Shown piece by piece: positions 1 to 5,006 of a DNA stretch of 6,107 nt. This DNA is from an uncultured bacterium (GTDB lineage: Bacteria; Cyanobacteriota; Vampirovibrionia; Gastranaerophilales; Gastranaerophilaceae): positions 1 to 6,107 of the forward strand of contig USHE01000107.1 in the NCBI GenBank assembly GCA_900554385.1. The letters are read 5' to 3'. The position numbers and the translations under genes were made by a program. Each line of letters starts with the position of its first letter. The first letter of the stretch is position 1. Under the pieces are notes generated by a model. The model saw only the letters and a list, made by a program, of their open reading frames with translations. It was not told the DNA's origin and did not search any database.

Positions 1-8
1 GAGGAGGT
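1..8 (+). promoter_or_regulatory. Strong Shine-Dalgarno site for the ATG at 16
   Basis: GAGGAGGT is a near-perfect Shine-Dalgarno sequence and lies about 8 bases before an ATG at 16-18. It points to 16, not 35, as the intended translation start of the pilin locus: the ATG at 35, which opens the long pilin frame, has no recognisable site before it. The upstream promoter lies outside the window. Confidence 0.8.
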
Positions 9-15
9 AAATTGG

Positions 16-63
16 ATGAAACACACTGATATCTATGGTTTTAAGGGGGGGGGGGCGTCTTAG
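16..63 (+). other. Out-of-frame leader start of the pilin gene (15 codons, then stop)
   Basis: Read from the well-placed ATG at 16, the frame gives MKHTDIYGFKGGGAS and stops at TAG 61-63, just after the G run at 45-55. The pilin body is in a different frame. Removing one G (10 instead of 11) would give MKHTDIYGFKGGGRLSFLSG and continue in frame through the whole pilin. This is therefore best read as the 5' end of the pilin gene in an OFF state, or as the product of a homopolymer sequencing error, rather than as a separate peptide gene. A translational leader peptide is a less likely alternative. Confidence 0.6.
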
Positions 64-841
64 TTTCCTCTCAGGGAAAGGCTTTTCACCTGATCGTAAG
101 TCTGAAATAGTGACAGGAGTTGATGATTTTGGAGAACAGGGTGAAACTGTCAGGACTAAATTCGGGAATAAATATGGATTTACAAAACTCAAAGCCTTTA
201 CATTAGCTGAAGTCCTGATAACTCTTGGTATAATCGGAGTGGTTGCCGCAATGACACTTCCTACACTTGTACAAAACCATAGAAAACAAGTTGTTGAAGC
301 TCGTTTAAAAAAGTTTTATTCAATTATGAATCAAGCTGTAAAAATGTCCGAACTAAAACATGGCGAGTTTATGTATTGGGGAAGTGATATTCCTACTTAT
401 GACAATGATGCAATTGAGTCCTGGTATAATACATATTTCAGACCATATGTAAAAACAACAAAGATAGAGGCAAAAGGAGGTGTTTTATTCGTTTATTTGG
501 CAGATGGGTCAAAATTCAAACTGTTTAATCATATAGTAAACTGTCCGGATGGTCAGGTTTGTAGCGCAAATGCGTTGCATTTATATTTTTATCCAAATGG
601 CAATTCTCGTACTGATATTCATGGAAAAGATTATTTTACCTTTTTAATAAACGCTGGTGCAAATAAAAAATGGGCTCCTGTAGAACCATATAAATTCTTG
701 TGGGATGGAACTCCTGAACAATTGTATAGTAGTGGTGTGTATGCTTGTAAACGTAACAACACTGAGGTTCGACATTACTGTACCGCAATTATACAATATA
801 ATGGTTGGAAAATTCCTGATGATTATCCTTTTAAGTTTTAG
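35..841 (+). CDS. Type IV pilin/pseudopilin-like protein, probably phase-shifted at its 5' end
   Basis: The frame open from 35 encodes 268 residues. Residues 52-78 form a class III (prepilin) signal: basic KLK, a cleavage point between Ala54 and Phe55, Glu at mature position 5 (Glu59) and a long hydrophobic helix to about residue 78. This is the N-terminal methylation motif of type IV pilins and type II secretion pseudopilins, processed by prepilin peptidase at the inner membrane. Ala replaces the usual Gly at -1. The C-terminal part is a soluble domain with Cys residues near 170-176 and 239-249 that could form disulfides, and a NGNSRTDIHGKDYFTF segment recalling the DxNG...GxDxF motif common in such proteins. 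The 54-residue leader is very long; no ATG lies nearer to the cleavage site, and a GTG at 110 lacks an SD. The likely true start is ATG 16, separated from this frame by the G run at 45-55. The 3' end overlaps the convergent M16 gene by 4 bases. The pilin class is clear; the specific role (adhesion, secretion, motility, uptake) is unknown. Confidence 0.85.
   Translation: MVLRGGGRLSFLSGKGFSPDRKSEIVTGVDDFGEQGETVRTKFGNKYGFTKLKAFTLAEVLITLGIIGVVAAMTLPTLVQNHRKQVVEARLKKFYSIMNQAVKMSELKHGEFMYWGSDIPTYDNDAIESWYNTYFRPYVKTTKIEAKGGVLFVYLADGSKFKLFNHIVNCPDGQVCSANALHLYFYPNGNSRTDIHGKDYFTFLINAGANKKWAPVEPYKFLWDGTPEQLYSSGVYACKRNNTEVRHYCTAIIQYNGWKIPDDYPFKF
45..55. repeat. Poly-G homopolymer tract, 11 bases, inside the pilin leader
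   Basis: Eleven consecutive G residues lie in an otherwise AT-rich region, ten codons after a good start codon. Runs of this kind are classic slipped-strand mispairing sites in bacterial contingency genes. In this copy the length puts the SD-preceded ATG out of frame with the downstream pilin; lengths of 10, 13 or 7 would put it in frame. Homopolymers this long are also prone to sequencing and assembly errors. Confidence 0.85.
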
Positions 842-2166
842 TTTTCCGGAGTTAATATTGAGATTACGGCATTATCAAGGCTCAAATAGCTGCGGATTGC
901 TTCATTTAAATCTTCAATAGTTATGGAGTCGAGGTCGATAAGGTAATCTTCAATAAGTTTCAGGTCGGCGCAAACTGTCATGTAGTATCCGATAGTTTCG
1001 CCGATTTCAGAAACTGTTTCTGCGGAGTATGCAAAACGGGATTTAGTCTTTTTCTTTGCCTTTTGTAGTTCTGCTTCTGTTATTGGTTTGTGCAACAGTC
1101 CTGCTAGTTCTTCTTCTATAAATTTTCTTGCCAGTTCTTGTTTCTCAGGCTTGAAATTTCCCTGAATAAAGAAATTATTCCCGTCTTTAAATTGGTAATG
1201 CTCGCAATTTATCAGATTAAATACAGGATCTGCTTGTTTTTCAATAAGGTTCTGGTAAAGTCGTGAACTTGTGCCGTCGCCGAAAATTATGCTTATCAAA
1301 TCTAAACAGATTGTGTTTTTTAAATCACAAGCTTTAGGACCTAGCCACCCGTACATTATGTAAGAAGTGTTGATATTGCCTGTGTTGTTTACGATTGTAG
1401 TGGAAGTTACAGGATTATCAATTTCATTATTTTTTTGTGGTGAATTTTGTCTGTCTTTAAAATCAAACTCTTTTTCAACTTTTTCTAGAATTTCTTTGCT
1501 GTCAAAATCCCCAACAATAATTGTTGTCATATTTTCCGGAGAATAGAAAGTTTGGTAATAATTCATTATGTCCTCACGAGTTACCTGAGAAATAATTTCC
1601 GGAGTTCCGATAACATCACGTTTGTAAGGGTGTTTTGTGTACATATTGTAGTTGCAGGCGGTGTAAACTTTTGTCCAATTCTGGTCTTTGCGCATTCTTA
1701 TTTCTTCAATAACAACGTGACGTTCGCGTTTGTCGGTTACGTTAGTGTCATTCAAGTCAAAAGGTGCGCCGATTTCTTCGTATGGAAGTATCGGGTCTAA
1801 CATCATATCAGCATGAAGTTCAATTGCCTGATACAAATCTTTGCCGCCTTCTCCTTTTGGTAAAGTTACGTAATAAAAAGTGTAATCTTTCCATGTTGCA
1901 GCGTTTACGATTGCACCTTTTGCCTCTAGTATTCTGTCAAAATCGCCGGCTTTGTGTTTGTGAGTTCCTTTGAACATTAAATGTTCCAAAAAGTGAGATA
2001 TTCCGTTGTTTTTGTCATCTTCATTTATAGAACCTGTTTTTACCCATGTACTCACGTTAGCCATTGCCCCTTCTTTGTGGGCAAGTACAATGGTGTGACC
2101 GTTGTCGCGAGTGTATATTTCAGCTTCTCTTGTTAAAAACGGATATTTTACCAAACTTTTTTTCAT
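838..2166 (-). CDS. M16 family (insulinase/pitrilysin-type) zinc metallopeptidase
   Basis: The protein has 442 residues, the usual length of single-unit bacterial M16 peptidases (processing-peptidase/YmxG type). The N-terminal M16 domain carries the inverted zinc motif HFLEH at about residues 58-62 (His58 and His62 as ligands, Glu61 as base), followed by LMFKGT. The distal Glu ligand lies in VVIEEIRMRKD near 154-155. Compared with the YmxG-like pattern the HxxEH-to-EE distance is about 17 residues longer, mostly from an insertion around 133-145 (GAPFDLNDTNVTD). The C-terminal M16_C domain follows: YYQTFYSPENMTTIIVGDF, then FGDGTSSRLYQNL, the conserved substrate-clamp region. No signal peptide or membrane segment is seen, so it is probably cytoplasmic; the substrate is unknown. 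The frame is open to a GTG at 2181, but that codon sits inside the Shine-Dalgarno (AGGTGAGGA) of the ATG at 2166, which has an 8-base spacer, so ATG 2166 is chosen. It is transcribed leftward from its own promoter and ends in a 4-base overlap with the pilin stop. Confidence 0.93.
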   Translation of the reverse strand: MKKSLVKYPFLTREAEIYTRDNGHTIVLAHKEGAMANVSTWVKTGSINEDDKNNGISHFLEHLMFKGTHKHKAGDFDRILEAKGAIVNAATWKDYTFYYVTLPKGEGGKDLYQAIELHADMMLDPILPYEEIGAPFDLNDTNVTDKRERHVVIEEIRMRKDQNWTKVYTACNYNMYTKHPYKRDVIGTPEIISQVTREDIMNYYQTFYSPENMTTIIVGDFDSKEILEKVEKEFDFKDRQNSPQKNNEIDNPVTSTTIVNNTGNINTSYIMYGWLGPKACDLKNTICLDLISIIFGDGTSSRLYQNLIEKQADPVFNLINCEHYQFKDGNNFFIQGNFKPEKQELARKFIEEELAGLLHKPITEAELQKAKKKTKSRFAYSAETVSEIGETIGYYMTVCADLKLIEDYLIDLDSITIEDLNEAIRSYLSLDNAVISILTPEN

Positions 2167-2194
2167 GTTAAATTTCCTCACCTTTTTTTAATTT

Positions 2195-2203
2195 ATTATA
2201 GCA
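2195..2203 (-). promoter_or_regulatory. Extended -10 promoter for the M16 peptidase gene
   Basis: On the minus strand the sequence reads TGCTATAAT, a perfect extended -10 element (TGnTATAAT). Transcription should begin about 7 bases downstream, near 2188, giving a leader of roughly 22 bases that includes the Shine-Dalgarno site of the ATG at 2166. No good -35 box is seen about 17 bases upstream, which is tolerated with an extended -10. It faces away from the nanE promoter, whose -35 region it overlaps. Confidence 0.65.
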
Positions 2204-2221
2204 CAAGTTTAAAATTTACGT

Positions 2222-2227
2222 TATAAT
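2222..2227 (+). promoter_or_regulatory. -10 box (TATAAT) for the nanE operon, possibly leaderless
   Basis: A consensus TATAAT ends 6 bases before the nanE ATG at 2234, so the expected transcription start falls at about 2233-2235, on the start codon itself. No Shine-Dalgarno sequence precedes that ATG (the preceding bases are GAAGAC). The -35 region (about 2199-2204) matches the consensus poorly and coincides with the -10 element of the opposing M16 promoter, so the two promoters may interfere or share a regulator. Confidence 0.55.
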
Positions 2228-2233
2228 GAAGAC

Positions 2234-2914
2234 ATGGAAATGGTTAATCGTTTAAAAAATAAAGTTATAGTATCTGTACAGGCAATGCCTAGTGAGCCAT
2301 TGTATCTTGAAAAGTGTATGGCTGCAATGATGAAATCTGTTGTTAAAGGCGGTGCAGGCGGGTTACGTGTTGCAGGGGCAAGAGATGTTAAAAATGCAAA
2401 GACTCTTTTTGAGGTTCCTGTTATAGGGTTGACTAAACCTGAAGTCATACCGAAGAATTGGAAAGAAATTGTGTATATTACGCCAACTTTAAAAGATGTT
2501 ATATCTCTTATTGACGCAGGAGCGGATATTATTGCGTTTGACGGAACATCCCGTCCTAGAGAGAGTTGTACATTAAGCGATATTATTAAGTATATAAAAA
2601 TCAATAAAAGAATTTCAATGGCGGATATTTCAACTGTTGAAGAAGGCATAAACTGTGCAAATTTAGGTGCAAATATTCTCTCTACTACATTGTCAGGCTA
2701 TACTTCTCATTCAAAAGAACCTGATGACGGACCTGATTTTGAACTTCTTGAGGCTCTTGTGAAAGAAACTAATCTTCCTGTTGTGCTGGAAGGTAGAATT
2801 TGGGAGCCTTGGCAGGTTGATAAGGCTTTTGAATTGGGCGCACATTGTGTTGTTATAGGTTCTGCTATAACTCGTCCGCAGTTGATTACGAAACGTTTTG
2901 TTGCAAGGGGATAA
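2234..2914 (+). CDS. nanE: Putative N-acetylmannosamine-6-phosphate 2-epimerase (NanE)
   Basis: The 226-residue protein matches the NanE TIM-barrel family along its length. It should interconvert ManNAc-6-P and GlcNAc-6-P in the cytoplasm. Family landmarks appear in order: VIVSVQAMPSEPLY (11-24), GGAGGLRVAG (39-48, with the phosphosugar-contacting Arg45), PVIGLTK (62-68; Lys68 aligns with the catalytic Lys of characterised NanE), ITPTLKDV (82-89), AGADIIAFDGT (95-105), ADIST (130-134), GANILSTTLSGYT (145-157), LEGRI (185-189; Glu186 aligns with the second catalytic residue) and the phosphate-binding GAHCVVIGSAITRP (202-215). Length is normal for the family. The start is either ATG 2234 or the in-frame ATG at 2240; neither has a clear SD, and a TATAAT box ends 6 bases before 2234. 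It is the first gene of a unit with a ROK kinase 7 bases downstream, the usual NanE-NanK partnership. No nanA or sialic acid transporter is visible, so the ManNAc source is unknown. Confidence 0.92.
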   Translation: MEMVNRLKNKVIVSVQAMPSEPLYLEKCMAAMMKSVVKGGAGGLRVAGARDVKNAKTLFEVPVIGLTKPEVIPKNWKEIVYITPTLKDVISLIDAGADIIAFDGTSRPRESCTLSDIIKYIKINKRISMADISTVEEGINCANLGANILSTTLSGYTSHSKEPDDGPDFELLEALVKETNLPVVLEGRIWEPWQVDKAFELGAHCVVIGSAITRPQLITKRFVARG

Positions 2915-2921
2915 ACTTATT

Positions 2922-3815
2922 ATGAGAAAAGCTTTGGCAATTGATGTCGGAGGAACTAAGATTTACAATACTCTGGTTAATGAAAAGGGTGAGATTGTTG
3001 GAGAAATTGAAAAACGTCGTACTCCTAAAACTTTTCAGGAAATAAAAGCTGTTTTTGAAGATATTGTATCTCGTTATGAGGATGAGGCGGATGTAATTGC
3101 ATTTGCAACTTGCGGAGCCGTTAATAATTCTAATGACGGAATTCTCGGTTCAACCGGCAATATCGCAAAAGGGTATCCTGAGATGGATTTTAAATCTTTA
3201 AGTCACAAAAAAGTTTTTGTTGAGAATGATGCAAATGCAGCAGCTTGGGCTGAGCATATTATAGGGGCTTCAAAAGGTTATTCTGATTCAATTATGATTA
3301 CGCTCGGTACAGGAGTTGGAGGCGGAATTATAATAAACGGCAGGCTTTTTAAGGGTAAAAACGGTGCTGCGGGCGAAATGCATTTTAAAATGCGTGTGGA
3401 CAAACACCGTAAATGTACTTGCGGAAGTTATGATTGTTTTGAAATTTATGCATCAGGAACAGGACTTAAACTTACTGCCGAGGAAATTTCTCAAAATCCT
3501 GAAATTACAACTTATGATGTTGTTGACGGGTGGAAAAACTCTGACCCGCTTATGACTAAAATCCTTAAAAAATGGCAGGAAGATATTCTTGCAGGTTTAA
3601 TTGGGCTTGCAAATATTTTTGATCCGGCTGTAATCGTTTTATCAGGTTCAATGGCAGAGTTTGTTGATGTTAAATATCTTACAGATGCCGTAAACAGTGA
3701 GATTGTTACAACTCCAACCAAAATTGTAAAAGCAGAGGCAGGAAATTACTCCGGCATGATTGGTGCTGCGCTTTTGGCAATGGGAGTTGGGTTTGATGAG
3801 GGTCGTAATGGGTAA
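2922..3815 (+). CDS. nanK: ROK family sugar kinase, probable N-acetylmannosamine kinase (NanK)
   Basis: This is a 297-residue ROK kinase. The N-terminal ATP phosphate loop is AIDVGGTK (6-13); ENDANAAAWAE (101-111) holds the catalytic Asp103; LGTGVGGGIIING (128-140) is the second phosphate-binding stretch; and the ROK zinc motif CTCGSYDC (165-172) is followed by FEIYASGTGL. The family phosphorylates free hexoses or N-acetylhexosamines with ATP. Adjacency to nanE makes ManNAc the favoured substrate (product ManNAc-6-P), but glucose or GlcNAc cannot be excluded from sequence. Odd point: the usual GExGH sugar/zinc motif reads GEMHF (151-155), so His is shifted one position and Phe occupies the normal His site. 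The frame is open from a TTG at 2898, but ATG 2922 is chosen because it places the phosphate loop at the normal N-terminal position and has AAGGGG 11 bases upstream, inside the end of nanE. Its last 8 bases overlap the next gene. Confidence 0.85.
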   Translation: MRKALAIDVGGTKIYNTLVNEKGEIVGEIEKRRTPKTFQEIKAVFEDIVSRYEDEADVIAFATCGAVNNSNDGILGSTGNIAKGYPEMDFKSLSHKKVFVENDANAAAWAEHIIGASKGYSDSIMITLGTGVGGGIIINGRLFKGKNGAAGEMHFKMRVDKHRKCTCGSYDCFEIYASGTGLKLTAEEISQNPEITTYDVVDGWKNSDPLMTKILKKWQEDILAGLIGLANIFDPAVIVLSGSMAEFVDVKYLTDAVNSEIVTTPTKIVKAEAGNYSGMIGAALLAMGVGFDEGRNG

Positions 3816-4026
3816 GGCAAAGAAAAGAAGTCTTCATCTCGGGATTAATGATAGGATTTCTAATCTGTCAAGAGAAGATGCTGCAAAAATTGTGGCGTCG
3901 AAAATTAAGAAAAATTCGCAAGAGGTTTATGGGTTAATTACTCTTTTTGGCTTGACTGCAGAGGAACTTCTTGAAAGCGGGGCTGATTACGAGGCTGTTA
4001 TAGCAGTGAGAGGGCTTTTAAAATGA
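3808..4026 (+). CDS. Small conserved-looking protein of unknown function (72 aa)
   Basis: I do not recognise this protein. It has 72 residues with a strongly basic N-terminus (MGKAKKRSLHLGINDR) and a remainder that looks helical, with a hydrophobic stretch (VYGLITLFGL, about 40-49) followed by an acidic TAEELLESGADYEAV segment and a basic end (RGLLK). There is no signal peptide, clear membrane segment or Cys/His metal motif. That it is a real gene is supported by tight packing: ATG 3808 has GAGGGT 5 bases upstream and overlaps the kinase stop by 8 bases, and its TGA overlaps the next ATG as ATGA. An in-frame ATG at 3796 with GGGAG upstream would add 4 residues; a TTG at 3760 is unlikely. Translational coupling to both neighbours suggests co-expression with the kinase and the prenyltransferase, but gives no function. 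Confidence 0.72.
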   Translation: MGKAKKRSLHLGINDRISNLSREDAAKIVASKIKKNSQEVYGLITLFGLTAEELLESGADYEAVIAVRGLLK

Positions 4027-4922
4027 TAAAAAGAATTTGCTTCTGGTTGAATTGTTCCAGAGCGTTTGCGTTTCCTGTAACTATTTTGTCGTGGCTTGTA
4101 GTGTTCGTTTTTGCGCTGAAAAGTGGCGGTAATCTTATAAACGGAATGCTTGCACTTATTGGAATTTCGTTTGCACATTTGGCAGGGAATATGGCAGATG
4201 ATTATATTGACTATGGAATTCTTTCTAAAGACGAAAAACTTATGAATAGTGCTGTTGCAACTAAATGTTGCTATTTGCGTGACGGGAGCATCACTCTTTC
4301 TGATTTGGGACGTATGATTGCTGTATTCAGTATTGTTGCTCTGATAATTGGAGCTTTTTTATACTGTAGGAGCGGCGTTGGTGTAATATGGCTGACTGTA
4401 ATCGGTGGTATTTTAACTCTTACCTATGCAAAATTTTCGCTTGTCGGGCTGAGTGAAGTTATAATTGGTTTGCTTTTTGGACCGTTAATGTTTGAGGGTG
4501 TCTGGTATGTTATGAAGAAAAGTTTTTCTATGGAAGTTTTTGTGCTTTCGTTGGCGGTTGTAATGCTTTCTATTTCTTTTCTTTACATACATACCTTGTT
4601 AGATTTTGACAGTGATACTATATCTCATAAAAAAACTTTGTGCTGCAGGATAAATGATAAAAATAAAGCGTTGAAGCTCTACGGGGTATTCGTTGGTGCA
4701 TGCTATATTTCAGCTTTAGTCTTCGGGTTTATGACATTGAATGTATTTGTGCTTATAACATTTGCGGTATTGCCTTTTGCCGTAAAAATTTATTCCTTAA
4801 CAAAAAAATACAACAGCGGTGAAGATACAAGTACTGAAAATTTTTATTTCGTTCTGTTTAAAGCAAGGAACTTGATGGTTTATTTCAGTTTATTGATGAC
4901 TCTGGCAATTTTATTCGGATAA
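4023..4922 (+). CDS. UbiA-superfamily (MenA-like) membrane prenyltransferase
   Basis: The 299-residue protein is very hydrophobic, with about eight or nine membrane segments (roughly 15-32, 38-55, 97-115, 119-137, 144-163, 170-190, 218-237, 239-257 and 281-298). Both Asp-rich motifs of UbiA-type intramembrane aromatic prenyltransferases can be seen: NMADDYIDYG (56-64) and LLDFDSDTISHKKTL (192-206), the latter fitting the DxxxDxxxGKKTL pattern of MenA-like enzymes with His in place of Gly. The segment LSEVIIGLLFGPLMFEGVWYV (143-163) resembles the MenA EVxxxxxFGPxxxxGxYYV region. The family transfers a polyprenyl group from its diphosphate to an acceptor, using Mg2+ bound by the Asp motifs. Acceptor and chain length cannot be read here; dihydroxynaphthoate (menaquinone), other quinones or lipids are possible. 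GAGAGGG lies 8 bases before the ATG, which overlaps the upstream stop (ATGA). It is the last gene of the nanE unit. Two Cys pairs (82-83, 207-208) are an unexplained detail. Confidence 0.82.
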   Translation: MIKRICFWLNCSRAFAFPVTILSWLVVFVFALKSGGNLINGMLALIGISFAHLAGNMADDYIDYGILSKDEKLMNSAVATKCCYLRDGSITLSDLGRMIAVFSIVALIIGAFLYCRSGVGVIWLTVIGGILTLTYAKFSLVGLSEVIIGLLFGPLMFEGVWYVMKKSFSMEVFVLSLAVVMLSISFLYIHTLLDFDSDTISHKKTLCCRINDKNKALKLYGVFVGACYISALVFGFMTLNVFVLITFAVLPFAVKIYSLTKKYNSGEDTSTENFYFVLFKARNLMVYFSLLMTLAILFG

Positions 4923-4933
4923 CTACTTCGTTT

Positions 4934-4955
4934 TTTGTATTTAAATTTATACAAA
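4934..4955. repeat. 7-bp inverted repeat upstream of lysA
   Basis: TTTGTAT (4934-4940) and ATACAAA (4949-4955) are perfect inverted arms around an 8-base AT spacer, starting 12 bases after the ubiA-like stop. It could be an operator, since it overlaps the expected -35 area of the possible lysA promoter, or a weak transcript-ending hairpin. The arms are AT-rich and no T tract follows on the + strand, so it is not a typical intrinsic terminator. Chance is plausible in such AT-rich DNA. Confidence 0.35.
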
Positions 4956-4971
4956 CCTGTGTTAGACTGTT

Positions 4972-4979
4972 TATATAAG
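4972..4979 (+). promoter_or_regulatory. Possible -10 region for lysA
   Basis: TATATAAG offers a -10-like box (TATATA, or TATAAG shifted by 2) about 28-30 bases before the lysA ATG, which would give a leader of roughly 23 bases. No convincing -35 is present; the expected position falls within the right arm of the inverted repeat at 4934-4955. An alternative is TGTTAGACT (4960-4968), a degenerate extended -10. The 84-base gap and the strong SD fit an independent start, but read-through from the upstream unit is possible. Confidence 0.35.
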
Positions 4980-5006
4980 TAAAGAGAACATCCAGAGGAG
5001 CTGAAA

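Noticed and set aside
111..152. TGACAG / CTGTCA inverted pair in the pilin leader as an invertible or attachment site
   Set aside because: The arms are only 6 bases with a 30-base spacer, expected by chance, and no recombinase gene is present.
1552..1973. Two + strand open frames (1552-1800, 1764-1973) inside the M16 gene
   Set aside because: Both are antisense to the conserved M16 catalytic domain, overlap one another and have no recognisable product.
2167..2181. GTG at 2181 as start of the M16 gene
   Set aside because: The GTG forms part of the Shine-Dalgarno of the ATG at 2166 and would leave only a few bases of leader after the predicted transcription start.
2221..2649. 142-codon minus-strand open frame opposite nanE
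   Set aside because: It lies antisense to a clear NanE gene with all family motifs. Its translation resembles no family I recognise and it has no support as a gene, so it is treated as a shadow frame.
2898..2921. TTG at 2898 as start of the ROK kinase
   Set aside because: It would add eight residues ahead of the normal family N-terminus; ATG 2922 with AAGGGG upstream fits better.
4923..4937. T run after the UbiA-like gene as an intrinsic terminator
   Set aside because: Six T residues follow CTTCG, but no GC-rich stem precedes them.
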